From Methanoculleus sp. (lineage in GTDB: Archaea; Halobacteriota; Methanomicrobia; Methanomicrobiales; Methanoculleaceae), in NCBI GenBank assembly GCA_018433835.1, contig JAHDQM010000015.1, forward strand, positions 1 to 56,770: DNA of 56,770 nucleotides, read 5' to 3'. Of the stretch, positions 17,370 through 25,792 are shown in pieces. The notes below the pieces were generated by a model that saw only the letters and a list, made by a program, of their open reading frames with translations, ran no database searches and was not told where the DNA came from. Each line of letters begins with the position of its first letter. Positions within the stretch are counted from its first letter, which is position 1. Both the position numbers and the translations under genes were made by a program.

Positions 17370-18067
17370 TGCGGGCGGCTGCCGTTATGGCCCGGATGCC
17401 GGTTCCCGGGCAGGTAAAAACGCGGCTCGTCCCGCCGCTCACGCATCTCGCGGCAGCGCGGCTGTACGCCGGTTTCCTTCGGGACACGATCGACCGGCTC
17501 GCCCGCATCAACGATATCCGCCCGTTCGTGGCCTACACCCCTCCCGCTGCGGACGGCTTCTTCGCCGGCATCGTTCCCCCCGGCTTCTCCACCCTCCCCC
17601 AGGCCGGCGAAGACCTGGGTGAACGCCTTGACAACGTTACGGCAGCGCTCTTTTCCCCGGGGGCAACGGCGGTCGTGCTCTGCGACAGCGACAGCCCGAC
17701 CCTTCCCGGCCGGTACATCGAGGAGGCGTTTCTCAGACTTGATGAGAACGATGTCGTCATCGGGCCGTGCGACGACGGCGGCTACTACCTGATCGGGATG
17801 CGGAGGTGCACCCCCCGCCTCTTCTCCGATATCCCCTGGGGCTCGGCCCGGGTGACGCAGCTGACGGTGAAAGCCGCCGAACGCCATGACCAATCCGTCT
17901 CCCTGCTCGAACCCTGGTACGACGTCGACACGGCGGCCGACCTGGACCGCCTCTGCCGCGAGGTCGCGGCGTCGCCGGAAGACGATGCCTTCGCCCGCCA
18001 CACCCACCGTGCCCTGGCGGAGATCGGGTTGCTGCCGCAGGCACGAACGGGCGGGCGCAGCGCTTGA
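17366..18067 (+). CDS. TIGR04282-like GT-A glycosyltransferase
   Basis: This 233-residue protein opens AAAVMARMPVPGQVKTRLVPPL, the nucleotide-sugar-binding start of the DUF2064/TIGR04282 family. It has VVLCDSDSPTLPGRYIEEAF with the metal-binding acidic residues, and VIGPCDDGGYYLIGM, the strongly conserved family motif. LEPWYDVDTAADLDRL is the usual C-terminal block. The family name refers to arsenosugar clusters, though members occur widely. It closes the operon of radical SAM enzyme, methyltransferase and glycosyltransferase, and a second family member (TIGR04283) sits at the other side of the promoter. Confidence 0.8.
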   Translation: MMRAAAVMARMPVPGQVKTRLVPPLTHLAAARLYAGFLRDTIDRLARINDIRPFVAYTPPAADGFFAGIVPPGFSTLPQAGEDLGERLDNVTAALFSPGATAVVLCDSDSPTLPGRYIEEAFLRLDENDVVIGPCDDGGYYLIGMRRCTPRLFSDIPWGSARVTQLTVKAAERHDQSVSLLEPWYDVDTAADLDRLCREVAASPEDDAFARHTHRALAEIGLLPQARTGGRSA

Positions 18068-18099
18068 CACAATACTCGGTACTTCGCTAATTTTGGCAC

Positions 18100-18185
18100 C
18101 CGGCAACGATGCGGTCGCAGCGAAGCCGTGAAGAACGATGGGCCGAAGGAACGGAGCATGAGCACCGCCAGGTTGCGAGAATAGT
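18100..18185. repeat. Short fragment of the dispersed repeat
   Basis: GGAACGGAGCATGAGCACC followed by GCCAGGTTGCGAG at about 18146-18179 matches the hairpin module found at 3.7, 9.0 and 27.4 kb, here with one extra T in the stem. The remaining sequence to 18284 holds no gene that I can support. Confidence 0.4.
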
Positions 18186-18284
18186 CAGTGGCTTGATCTC
18201 CGAGAGCTGCCTCAAAATCCTTCGCGAAGTACTGATACTCGAAACACCTGCAGGTAGCGGCACCGTAACCAGACTCACGGAGGG

Positions 18285-18728
18285 TTAAGCAAAATAGCCG
18301 AGTCCGTCAGGGAATTCGCTGACGTTCTCGTAACGCCTGACGTCCTGCGGCGTGATGACGGTGAGCGAGGGCACGACCACGCCGAACCTGTGAGCGGGGA
18401 ACCAGTACGACCCCTGCCCGTAATCGTCCGCCGCGCCCTTCACGCGCACCTCGATGCGATCGAGATCGAGGTGCTGGACCCAGGTGTCGTTGAAGTTCAG
18501 TATATCGAGCGCCTTCTGCTTCAGGTCGGATTTTCCGATGAGGAGAACGAGGAACCCGATGCCGTCGTCTATCGTATAATTCATGGTGACGACGGCATCC
18601 GCTTTCTCGAGCCGGACGGTGACGTCTTTGACCGTGATGTAGCCGTACCGCTCCTCACCCGCCGCCAGCGCGGGAAGAGCGAGAGCAGATACCAGCATCA
18701 GCACTATGCCGACCGTCACCCACTTCAT
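18285..18728 (-). CDS. Small secreted protein of unknown function
   Basis: This 147-residue protein begins with a clear signal peptide (MKWVTVGIVLMLVSALALPALAAGEE) and continues as a beta-rich domain. It has alternating hydrophobic strands such as YGYITVKDVTVRLEKADAVV and IGFLVLLIGKSDLKQKALDIL, and a conserved-looking GSYWFPAHRFGVVVPSLTV block before the end. There are no cysteines, so it is neither a lipoprotein nor disulfide-bonded, and there is no C-terminal anchor. TAAAGGCTTTATGAT about 25-40 bp upstream may be the promoter. I do not recognise a family name. Confidence 0.7.
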   Translation of the reverse strand: MKWVTVGIVLMLVSALALPALAAGEERYGYITVKDVTVRLEKADAVVTMNYTIDDGIGFLVLLIGKSDLKQKALDILNFNDTWVQHLDLDRIEVRVKGAADDYGQGSYWFPAHRFGVVVPSLTVITPQDVRRYENVSEFPDGLGYFA

Positions 18729-18827
18729 TATACAATACTTATGGTGGTGATCATAAAGCCTTTATGGTCGATACGGGGGCAGAACGACCGTATACAGGAG
18801 CGTCAGACAATTTGCTTCCGCAGGATC

Positions 18828-18914
18828 GAATTTTTTAATGCTTCGAAAACCCACGAAGCAACGTGCGTGAGTACCGGCACAACAGAACCCCTCCCGTTCG
18901 GGAGGGGTCTTTTT
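18828..18914 (+). ncRNA. Possible short RNA with promoter and terminator
   Basis: A TATA-like GAATTTTTTAATG (18828-18840) is followed after ~50 bp by a strong terminator. CCCCTCCC (18888-18895) and GGGAGGGG (18900-18907) form a perfect 8-bp stem around GTTC, followed by TCTTTTT. The predicted transcript would start near 18858 and be only about 55 nt long. It could instead be just a terminator; no protein is encoded between promoter and stem. On the minus strand, where alba ends, no T run follows. Confidence 0.3.
18888..18914 (+). terminator. Intrinsic-type terminator hairpin
   Basis: A perfect 8-bp GC-rich stem with a 4-base loop (GTTC) is followed directly by TCTTTTT on the plus strand. This is an unusually bacterial-looking terminator for an archaeon, positioned between two minus-strand genes. 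Confidence 0.6.
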
Positions 18915-18964
18915 ACTCTCCTCCGGTTGTGTTTCTTTGAAGGATACAAAAAGTGCTTCGGGAT

Positions 18965-19240
18965 TTACTTCGCCTGCGCAAGGACGATCTCGATGCTTGA
19001 TACGTTGGTCTTCCCCGTATCGGTGTCGATCATCTCGGTTGACGTGAAGATCTCTTTCTTGTCCACGTTCGCCAGGAACCGGTTGAGCGCGATCTCCGCC
19101 GTATCGACTGCGCGTGAGATGGCCTTCCCCCGGGCTTTAATCGCAACTTCCTCCGCTCCGTTATTGAACTGGGTGACCACCGCGAGCACGTAGTTCATGA
19201 CCGGTTTGTTTCCCACGAATACTGTGTTGTCTTTTATCAT
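18965..19240 (-). CDS. albA: DNA/RNA-binding protein Alba
   Basis: This 91-residue protein has the whole Alba domain. [22 protein letters not shown] is the N-terminal strand with the Lys and loop that enter the DNA minor groove. [27 protein letters not shown] is the conserved core helix region with the ARGKAI motif, and a beta hairpin precedes SIEIVLAQ. Alba is an abundant dimeric chromatin and RNA-binding protein of archaea. It lies 13 bp downstream of asd and so may be transcribed with it. Confidence 0.95.
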   Translation of the reverse strand: MIKDNTVFVGNKPVMNYVLAVVTQFNNGAEEVAIKARGKAISRAVDTAEIALNRFLANVDKKEIFTSTEMIDTDTGKTNVSSIEIVLAQAK

Positions 19241-19253
19241 TAGCCCACCTCGT

Positions 19254-20270
19254 TTAAAGGTACTTTCTCGAGTGTATCAGTTCTGCGTTGAGGACGGATG
19301 CGCCTGCAGCCCCACGGATGGTGTTGTGGCCGAGCGCAATGAACCGCAATCCTTCACGGATTCTCCCGACGGACACCGTCATGCCCCGCCCCCGGTTACG
19401 GTCGAGCCGTGGCTGCGGACGGTCGGACTGGTCGAAGAGCTCAACTGCCTTTGTCGGCTGTAAGGGTAGATTGCTGAAAGGTGACTTAAAGTTTGCGTAA
19501 GCTTTTTTCACTTCGGCAATAGGTTCTTTCACGTCGATCCAGACCGCAATGGTGTGCCCGTCGATGACGGGGACCCGGTGACAACTTGCACTCACGCTGA
19601 ACGGAGCCGGGATCACCTCGGAGCCGTTGAACGTCCCCATGATCTTTAAGGTCTCGGTCTCCATCTTCTCCTCCTCAGAGCCGATGTAGGGGATGACGTT
19701 GTCGTAGATGTCCATGGCGGAGACGCCAGCAAACCCGCCTCCCGAGATAGCCTGCATGGTCGCCGCACGCACGTCATGGAACTCGAACGACCTCAGGGGT
19801 GCAAGGGCCAGCACAAGGACAATCGTCGAGCAGTTCGGGTTGGTCACGATGAACCCCCCGCTTCCGCGGTCCCGCTGGACGTCGATCAGGCCCAGGTGAT
19901 CCGGGTTGACCTCCGGGATCACCAGCGGGACGTCGGGGTCCATGCGGTGCGACCGGGCGTTGCTGCAGACGGCGATGCCCGCGTTGGCGATCTCCGTCTC
20001 AATGGACGTCGCCACTTCGGCGGGCAGCGCCGAGAAGACAAGGTCGCAGTCCTTCAGGCTCTCGACGGTTGTGGGAGTGACGACGATATCGTTGACATTG
20101 TCCGGGTACGGCGCATCGAGGCGCCAGTTGACCACCTTTCCATACGGTTTTCCTGCACTCCGTTCAGAAGCGGTGAGAGCCTCGATATGAAACCAGGGAT
20201 GATCCGCTAAGAGCTGAACGAAGCGCTGTCCCACCGCTCCTGTGGCACCAAGCACTCCTACATTTATCAT
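19254..20270 (-). CDS. asd: Aspartate-semialdehyde dehydrogenase
   Basis: This 338-residue protein starts [21 protein letters not shown], the NADP-binding loop. The catalytic cysteine is C147 in [11 protein letters not shown], and [14 protein letters not shown] carries the substrate-binding residues and active-site His. It reduces aspartyl phosphate to aspartate semialdehyde, the branch point to lysine, threonine and methionine. I chose ATG 20270, preserving the Rossmann start; the frame upstream of it overlaps the ferredoxin gene. It lies in a row with a ferredoxin, dapB and dapA, matching the lysine branch that consumes its product. Confidence 0.92.
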   Translation of the reverse strand: MINVGVLGATGAVGQRFVQLLADHPWFHIEALTASERSAGKPYGKVVNWRLDAPYPDNVNDIVVTPTTVESLKDCDLVFSALPAEVATSIETEIANAGIAVCSNARSHRMDPDVPLVIPEVNPDHLGLIDVQRDRGSGGFIVTNPNCSTIVLVLALAPLRSFEFHDVRAATMQAISGGGFAGVSAMDIYDNVIPYIGSEEEKMETETLKIMGTFNGSEVIPAPFSVSASCHRVPVIDGHTIAVWIDVKEPIAEVKKAYANFKSPFSNLPLQPTKAVELFDQSDRPQPRLDRNRGRGMTVSVGRIREGLRFIALGHNTIRGAAGASVLNAELIHSRKYL

Positions 20271-20317
20271 AGACAAAAATATCTGTAGTGTAGGTGGTAT
20301 TAAAAGAGTTGGTTTCT

Positions 20318-20491
20318 TTATTCCATTGTGATTGCTTCGGACGGGCATTCATCGACGCAGGTCTCGCAATCAACGCAGAGATCGACGTCGACTTTTGCCT
20401 TCCCGTCCTCCATGCTTATGGCGGCAGCCGGACAGACGTCCACACAGGTCTCACAGGCGGTACACTTCTCAATATCAACAACTGCTGGCAA
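20318..20491 (-). CDS. 2[4Fe-4S] ferredoxin
   Basis: A 57-residue protein with two classic cluster motifs: CTACETCVDVCP (residues 10-21) and CVDCETCVDECP (39-50), each C-x2-C-x2-C-x3-CP. It starts at TTG 20491, giving MPAVVDIEKC; GGAGGA stands 6 bp upstream of the TTG, which decides the start. It is acidic and would serve as a small electron carrier in the cytoplasm. It is encoded between dapB (61 bp upstream) and asd (47 bp downstream) on the same strand. There is no known need for a dedicated ferredoxin in lysine synthesis, so the co-location may be incidental. Confidence 0.9.
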   Translation of the reverse strand: MPAVVDIEKCTACETCVDVCPAAAISMEDGKAKVDVDLCVDCETCVDECPSEAITME

Positions 20492-20552
20492 TTTTGTTCC
20501 TCCGAACGTACATAATTTACGAGTGCATCAAAAATAAATTTCGCTTCCCCTT

Positions 20553-21311
20553 TCACAGCCCGAGGACTTCCTGCATGGAGTAGATGCGCGGTCCCCTGTC
20601 CTTGACCCAGCGTGCGGCCCGGACGGCGCCCTGCGCGAAGACCGCCCGGTCGTAGGCCCTATGAGAGATCTCGATGCACTCGAAGTTCCCCGCGAAGAGG
20701 ACGGAATGATCGCCGACGATATCGCCGCCGCGAATGACGTGAACACCGATCTCGCCTTTCCGCTCGGTCTCGCCGACACGGCCGTAGACCTTCTCGCGGC
20801 CCCCGAGTTCCCGGTCCAGGATCTCGAGGATGGTCTTTGCCGTGCCGCTCGGGGCGTCCTTCTTGTAGCGATGGTGGGCTTCGGTGACCTCGATGTCGTA
20901 GTCGCCGAGCTCGCGGGCCGCTTCCCGCACGAGTTTCCAGAAGATGTTGACGCCGACCGAGAAGTTGCTCGATATCACCGCGGGGACGTTCCCCTCGACG
21001 GTGCCCCGGATCGTTTCCCGCTGTTCGGGAGAGAATCCGGTCGTCCCGACGACGAGCGCCACGCCGTTTGCGGCTGCCGCCCTGATGTTCTCGACCGCAG
21101 CGGCCGCAACGGTGAAGTCGATGAGGACGTCGGGCCTCTTCTCTTTGAGGAATGAATCGATCCCGGCCGCAGGGACAACCTCGGTTCCGAAGAGCGTCCC
21201 CTCCTTCACGTCGACGCCTCCGACTAACTCCATGTCGGGGGCCCCATCGACGATCCGGCCGATGGTGGTGCCCATGCGCCCCAGGGCCCCGGATACGGCT
21301 ATCTTAACCAT
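20553..21311 (-). CDS. dapB: 4-hydroxy-tetrahydrodipicolinate reductase
   Basis: This 252-residue protein opens MVKIAVSGALGRMGTTIGR, the NAD(P)-binding motif. VVGTTGFSPEQ is the conserved cofactor loop, and EAHHRYKKDAPSGTA holds the catalytic His and Lys plus the substrate-binding SGTA. It reduces the product of DapA to tetrahydrodipicolinate in the lysine pathway. Its ATG overlaps the end of dapA by 8 bp, which indicates coupled translation. Confidence 0.95.
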   Translation of the reverse strand: MVKIAVSGALGRMGTTIGRIVDGAPDMELVGGVDVKEGTLFGTEVVPAAGIDSFLKEKRPDVLIDFTVAAAAVENIRAAAANGVALVVGTTGFSPEQRETIRGTVEGNVPAVISSNFSVGVNIFWKLVREAARELGDYDIEVTEAHHRYKKDAPSGTAKTILEILDRELGGREKVYGRVGETERKGEIGVHVIRGGDIVGDHSVLFAGNFECIEISHRAYDRAVFAQGAVRAARWVKDRGPRIYSMQEVLGL

Positions 21312-22179
21312 GATTTACCAGCACCTTCCTCAACTGTTCCGTCTTTGCTTCGTCGAGCTCGTCGAGCGGCAGCCGGACCGGTCCCGCGGCCATCCCGAGG
21401 AACTCCACCGCCTTCTTCACGGGGATGGGGTTCGTGTCGACGAACATCGCCCGCATGAGCGGGCCGAGTTCGTAGTGCAGGTCCCGTGCGCGGGCAAGGT
21501 CGCCCGCACGGAAGGCCTCGTACATCTGCACCATCCGGCCGGGGTCGACGTTTGCCGCCACCGATATCACGCCCGCGCCTCCTATGGCGAGGACGGGAAG
21601 AGTCATCGCGTCGTCCCCGGAAAGCACGACGAACTCCTCGTCCCGCGTCCCCTCGATGATACGAGAGATCTGGGTGATGTCGCCGCTTGCCTCCTTGATC
21701 CCGATGATGTTGGGGTGCCGGGCCAGCTCGATCACCAGGTCGGGCTGGAGGTTCTGCCCCGTCCGGCCGGGGACGTTGTAGAGGATGATCGGAAGATCGA
21801 GGTCGGCAAGCTTCGTGAAATGTTTTATGAGGCCGGCACGGTTCGGCTTGTTGTAGTACGGGCTGATGACGAGCGCGCCGTCCGCACCCGTATCCTGTGC
21901 CGACCGGGTCAGGCTAACCGCCTCTGCGGTGTTGTTCGACCCCGTCCCTGCAAGCACCGGCACCCGCCCGTCGACGACCTCGACGGTCTTGCCGATCACC
22001 TGCTCGTGCTCCTCGAACGTGAGCGTCGCGGACTCCCCGGTCGACCCACAGGGCACGATACCGTGGATCCCGCGTTGCAGGAGTGATTCTATGTTGGACT
22101 GTAATCCTTCAAGATCGAGACTCGCCCCGGAGTCCCGGTGAAAAGGAGTAATGATTGCCGGAAGGATTCCTTCAAACAT
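21304..22179 (-). CDS. dapA: 4-hydroxy-tetrahydrodipicolinate synthase
   Basis: This 291-residue TIM-barrel enzyme has the standard DapA marks. VPCGSTGESATL binds the pyruvate carboxylate, ILYNVPGRTG contains the catalytic Tyr, and IIGIKEASGDI carries the Schiff-base lysine. GAGVISVAAN is the conserved late barrel strand. It condenses pyruvate with aspartate semialdehyde. The order dapA-dapB-ferredoxin-asd on one strand makes three successive steps of the lysine pathway probably co-regulated. It starts 9 bp after the S17e gene ends. Confidence 0.95.
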   Translation of the reverse strand: MFEGILPAIITPFHRDSGASLDLEGLQSNIESLLQRGIHGIVPCGSTGESATLTFEEHEQVIGKTVEVVDGRVPVLAGTGSNNTAEAVSLTRSAQDTGADGALVISPYYNKPNRAGLIKHFTKLADLDLPIILYNVPGRTGQNLQPDLVIELARHPNIIGIKEASGDITQISRIIEGTRDEEFVVLSGDDAMTLPVLAIGGAGVISVAANVDPGRMVQMYEAFRAGDLARARDLHYELGPLMRAMFVDTNPIPVKKAVEFLGMAAGPVRLPLDELDEAKTEQLRKVLVNHG

Positions 22180-22188
22180 ACTGGAAGT

Positions 22189-22377
22189 TTACCGCTTCCT
22201 TGTATTTATCTTTCTTGAGATGTACCCGGCAACCCTGTTCCGGACACCCTTGCTGTCGATCACGGCAACTTCGGCGACGGCGTGTTTATTCTCCTCGAAG
22301 TCTCCGCTGAACCGCTCCCGGTGCTTGACGATGAGTTCTTCGCCGAGGTTCTTGATATATGATGGTTTTATTCCCAT
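22189..22377 (-). CDS. rps17e: 30S ribosomal protein S17e
   Basis: This 62-residue basic protein beginning MGIKPSYIKNLGEELIVKHRERF matches the short archaeal form of ribosomal protein S17e, with the conserved NKHAVAEVAVIDSKGVRNRVAGYI segment and a basic end. It is a small-subunit component. It sits 12 bp downstream of the ThiN gene and 9 bp upstream of dapA. AATTATAAG around 22391-22399 may be an internal promoter. The dapA linkage is common in euryarchaeal genomes. Confidence 0.93.
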   Translation of the reverse strand: MGIKPSYIKNLGEELIVKHRERFSGDFEENKHAVAEVAVIDSKGVRNRVAGYISRKINTRKR

Positions 22378-22389
22378 GTGGACCTTCCC

Positions 22390-22941
22390 TTATAATTGTG
22401 CATACGTAATGCGATTCGACAGCTTAAGAATATTTTGTGCGACCATGACCGGATCCTCCGCGAGAACCCGGATCATCGGCTCTTTTCCCACGGCCCCCCG
22501 GTCGTAGATTATGTCGGGCACGCCCTCCCTGCAGCAGGAGGCGACGCCCCAGTCCATCGTCTGCACTCCCTGGGGCTCTTTTTCCCGGTCGAACGAGCAG
22601 ACCTCGAAGAGAAGGTTCTCGAGCTCCGGAAGGATTGACTCCGAGAAACGGATGTTTGCCGCGCTCCGGACACGCGGGTCAAAACGCATGGCCGTGATGA
22701 CGATCCGGGCAACGTGGTCGCTTGCCCCGAACGCGATCTCCCCGACGGGGTGGACCGCCTCACCGAGCCTGACGATCCGGCCGAGGACCCCGGCGACGTC
22801 GTCTTTGCTCCGCGCGTCGGGCAGGGCGTAGACGATGTTCATCCCGACCTCCGGGATGAGCCGGGCGTCCATCCGCTCGGCGAGGAGCTTCACGGCCTCT
22901 CCCAGGCGGCCGGCAACCTTCCCGCGGTCTTCCTGTGTCAT
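22390..22941 (-). CDS. Stand-alone ThiN (thiamine-phosphate synthase type) protein
   Basis: This 183-residue protein is largely a ThiN domain: VGMNIVYALPDARSKDDVAGVLGRIV, then AFGASDHVARIVITAMRFDPRVRSAANIRFS and IIYDRGAVGKEPMIRVLAEDP. In archaea ThiN is the C-terminal domain of ThiDN fusions and makes thiamine phosphate from the pyrimidine and thiazole phosphates. It also occurs after DNA-binding domains as a thiamine sensor. Here only ~35 residues precede it, without a clear HTH, so a stand-alone synthase or a ligand-binding regulator are both possible. It is in line with S17e and dapA. Confidence 0.75.
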   Translation of the reverse strand: MTQEDRGKVAGRLGEAVKLLAERMDARLIPEVGMNIVYALPDARSKDDVAGVLGRIVRLGEAVHPVGEIAFGASDHVARIVITAMRFDPRVRSAANIRFSESILPELENLLFEVCSFDREKEPQGVQTMDWGVASCCREGVPDIIYDRGAVGKEPMIRVLAEDPVMVAQNILKLSNRITYAQL

Positions 22942-22980
22942 GCTGTATCCCTCATTCCGGGTGCCATATATGGGTTGCGC

Positions 22981-23529
22981 TCAGGCAAGCCCGATATCCA
23001 CGCGGACTTCCGCGAGCCCCTCGATCGCGAGACGGTAGAACGTCTCCAGATCCATGAGGGATTCTATCATACGGATCCTCTCGCGCTCGCAGCCGGCGGC
23101 AAACGACTTTTCCTTGAACTTCTTCTTCACCGTCCGCGGCGTGACCTCATCGATCGCTCCGCCCTTCACCAGGGCGCAGGCGATGATCAGGCCCGAGGCG
23201 CTGTCGGCCGCCTGGAGCGCAACCTCGACCGGGCGCTCGTAGCCGGACGTGAGCAGGTGGTTGTGGCGCCTGACGATATCCGCAATCTCCTCTGAGACCC
23301 CGTTATCGAGAAGGATCCGGTAGCCCTCGATGCCGTGCCGCTCCATATCCCCGCCGACAAGGTCGTAGTCGATGTCGTGCAGGAGGCCGATGACCTCCCA
23401 TGTCGCTGCATCCTCGCCGAGGTGCTCTGCGACCTTCTTCATGATGGCCGCCGTGGCGTGGCTGTGCACGAGATGGGACGGCGACGCCACGTAGCGCCGG
23501 AGCAGGGCCAGTGCCTCGTCTCTCTCCAT
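22981..23529 (-). CDS. HD-domain phosphohydrolase
   Basis: This 182-residue protein has an HD domain: LVHSHATAAIM supplies the first His, WEVIGLLHDIDYDL is the HD pair, and RHGIEGYRILLDNG and VRRHNHLL add further His residues. ALQAADSASGLII provides the final Asp. These are metal-dependent phosphohydrolases acting on nucleotides or nucleotide-like signals; the substrate cannot be told. The C-terminal part (KKKFKEKSFAAGCERERIRMIE) is typical of the short HDIG family. It lies 39 bp upstream of the ThiN gene on the same strand. Confidence 0.8.
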   Translation of the reverse strand: MERDEALALLRRYVASPSHLVHSHATAAIMKKVAEHLGEDAATWEVIGLLHDIDYDLVGGDMERHGIEGYRILLDNGVSEEIADIVRRHNHLLTSGYERPVEVALQAADSASGLIIACALVKGGAIDEVTPRTVKKKFKEKSFAAGCERERIRMIESLMDLETFYRLAIEGLAEVRVDIGLA

Positions 23530-23618
23530 GCGGGAGGGGTTGTCAACCGCCCCTGATAAGCATGTGGGTCACCCGTCCCGGGGATAGAGATATACCTGCA
23601 CCAATCCCATTCCTGTAC

Positions 23619-23801
23619 ATGAATCTACGGGTTCTTGAGGTGCTGGTCGCATTCGGGTGCCTCGCACTGTTCATCGTGCTGCTGGTGATGCTGCCCACGC
23701 TGATGATGGGGATGGAAGGGCTTGCATATGTCATCGCGCTGGTCGTCTTTATCGCCGTGCTCAGTACTGCGGGCTATACGATCGATAAACTGACTGCTTA
23801 A
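23619..23801 (+). CDS. Small two-helix membrane protein
   Basis: This 60-residue hydrophobic protein (MNLRVLEVLVAFGCLALFI at the start) has two predicted membrane helices, about residues 7-27 and 32-52, and ends YTIDKLTA. The start is ATG 23619. GATATAC, about 30 bp upstream, fits an archaeal TATA box for a leaderless transcript. It lies divergent from the HD gene and its 3' end overlaps the end of priL by 4 bp. The function is unknown, but the open frame, promoter spacing and helix pattern support a real gene. Confidence 0.6.
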   Translation: MNLRVLEVLVAFGCLALFIVLLVMLPTLMMGMEGLAYVIALVVFIAVLSTAGYTIDKLTA

Positions 23802-24802
23802 TCCCGCTTCTTCTTTATGTTTTTCCTGAGCCGGTAGTAACTCAGGGGGTGACTGACCCGCTCGCAGTCCTTATCGCGACCGGTGCAGAGCCCGAAGGTG
23901 CGCATGGTGGCGCAGGACGGCGGAGTATACTCGGTGCCGCCCCGGCCGGAGATGTGCTCCACCTGGTACATCGTCATATCCGGGTCGAAGTCGGGCGCTT
24001 GTGCGAATACATCTGCAATCTGCGCGACGTTCATACCGACGGTATGGAGGAACGACGTGATGGCGAACCGGCCCATGTGCGTCAGGTTCGTTCCCGCGGT
24101 GATCGCCTGGATGAGCGCACTGATGCAGGGCGGGAACGCCTCCTTTTTGATCTCGCCGAACTCTTCGAGGATCTGCTGCTGCCGCAGCGCGACGATCTCT
24201 TTTGTAACCGGGAGAAAGCGTTCGCAGATCCCGGGCGGGACCCGGAGTGGAAGTTGATCGACCAGGATGGCCCGGATCCGTTCCCGGATGAGTTCGTCGA
24301 TCTCGCCCGCTTCAAGGCTCACGCCTCCCCGTTGCACGTCCCTGTTGACGAGCCGCCAGCGCTTATCGCGCAGGTGGGGCACCAGTTCCACGTAACCGGT
24401 GACGGGCATGGTAACGGCATCGGGATCGATCTGCAGTCTCAGGGCAACAAACCGCCGGATCTCCGGGTCTTCGGCCGCGAGAAAGAAGGATGCGCGTTCC
24501 GCCTCGTAGCGCGCAAGGCGGTCGATGAGGGACCGGTCATTGATGCAGGAGACCAGCATCCGGGCAAGCGCATAACTCGCGATCTCGAGCTCGGGTTTGA
24601 GGCTCTGCGTATTTTCGTCTCCAAACTCTTTCTTGAACGTAAGCGCAGCGACGACACGCTCCTTCGCCCGCTCGAGCGCCACGGCGCCCGGGCTGCTTTC
24701 GAGAAATTCTTCGAGCGACTCGACGTGCCGGCGGGCCAGCTGCTGCGATTCTTTCAAAAAGGGATATTTGATGAGTTCTTTGCGGTCGAGTACAATATCC
24801 AT
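23798..24802 (-). CDS. priL: DNA primase large subunit PriL
   Basis: This 334-residue protein has the archaeal PriL layout: an all-helical N-terminal domain that meets the catalytic subunit, then an iron-sulfur C-terminal domain. Four cysteines fit the [4Fe-4S] site: C226 (FPPC), C297 (PPSCATM), C306 (FGLC) and C313 (KDCERVSHP), followed by LSYYRLR. The protein regulates primer initiation and length. I chose ATG 24802, which overlaps the stop of pcn (TGATG), so primase and sliding clamp are translated from one message. The catalytic subunit PriS is not in the window. Confidence 0.92.
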   Translation of the reverse strand: MDIVLDRKELIKYPFLKESQQLARRHVESLEEFLESSPGAVALERAKERVVAALTFKKEFGDENTQSLKPELEIASYALARMLVSCINDRSLIDRLARYEAERASFFLAAEDPEIRRFVALRLQIDPDAVTMPVTGYVELVPHLRDKRWRLVNRDVQRGGVSLEAGEIDELIRERIRAILVDQLPLRVPPGICERFLPVTKEIVALRQQQILEEFGEIKKEAFPPCISALIQAITAGTNLTHMGRFAITSFLHTVGMNVAQIADVFAQAPDFDPDMTMYQVEHISGRGGTEYTPPSCATMRTFGLCTGRDKDCERVSHPLSYYRLRKNIKKKRD

Positions 24803-25545
24803 CAATCGGCCTCGATCCGAGGAGCAAGGAGGTACTCGACGCGGCCGTTCCCGTTCGCAATCTCAAAGGCAAACCGTACCGGGTGATCGATGCCGAGGTA
24901 GACCTCCACCTCGTCCGCGCGTGCCATGACCCGGCCCATGTCCTTTAAGTAATCGATCGAGAAGAGGGAGCGGGCCCTCACCGGGTTCAAGGCGACGAGT
25001 TCATCCTCGCCGAGCGCGAGTTTGATGTGGTCGGAGTCCCCCTCAGCCTCCATGTAGAAAGTCATGGCATCGGGGTCGATCCCGAGCGCGATCTTGTCGG
25101 AGATGACGGCGGCTGCCTTGATGGCATTGTTCAGCGCTTCTCCCGAGAGGACCGCCTTGCCGGGGAGGTCGATCCCCGGGGTGTTCGGATCTTTCCGGAT
25201 GGTGTTGACGTCGAGGAGCGTGATCGAGTAGCGGTAACCGCCGAAACTCAGTTCCAGTTTCCGCTCTTCGTCGAGCAGGTTCAAGGTCAGCGCGTCGCCT
25301 TTCCCCATCATCCCGATGATATTCTTCATCTTTGCGATATCCAGGCCCAGTTCCCCGGTAGTCGCCGAGAAAGAGTTGAACGCCGTGCTCTGGAGTTCCA
25401 GGGAGACCATGGCTACGTTTGCGGTATCGACAGAGCGCGTCCGGATCTGGTCCTCGGCCGTGTGGAGACGGCATTCCGTCACCAGTGCGGCGATCGCATC
25501 GATGGATTCCCGAAATATTTCTGCGTCAATCGTTGCCTTTAACAT
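24802..25545 (-). CDS. pcn: DNA polymerase sliding clamp PCNA
   Basis: This 247-residue protein has the two-domain PCNA fold. MLKATIDAEIFRESIDAIA opens it; IRTRSVDTANVAMVSLEL, LGLDIAKMKNIIGM and a central loop follow, and VRFAFEIANGNGRVEYLLAPRIE closes it. The trimer encircles DNA and holds polymerases and repair enzymes. A TATA box (GATTATATAC on the minus strand, ~25575-25585) lies 30-40 bp before the ATG. It leads the operon with priL, pairing two core replication parts. Confidence 0.95.
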   Translation of the reverse strand: MLKATIDAEIFRESIDAIAALVTECRLHTAEDQIRTRSVDTANVAMVSLELQSTAFNSFSATTGELGLDIAKMKNIIGMMGKGDALTLNLLDEERKLELSFGGYRYSITLLDVNTIRKDPNTPGIDLPGKAVLSGEALNNAIKAAAVISDKIALGIDPDAMTFYMEAEGDSDHIKLALGEDELVALNPVRARSLFSIDYLKDMGRVMARADEVEVYLGIDHPVRFAFEIANGNGRVEYLLAPRIEAD

Positions 25546-25792
25546 TGTGACCCCTTATTAAACTCTCGTTGAAAGTATATAATCACCCTATTCATTATAG
25601 TGCTTTACGATCAAAACCGGCCAAAAGCCCATGGTGCCGACCTCTGAAGCGGTCGCGGCAGATACCGATCGCCCCATACTCCAGAACCGGATCATTCATG
25701 ATTGACTGCATCAAATACTATACATAATCTTCTTGATCGTGCCGGCGGTGCAGGCAGCTGTCCGTCGGCTTCAAGTGGAGGGTAACCTCGCA

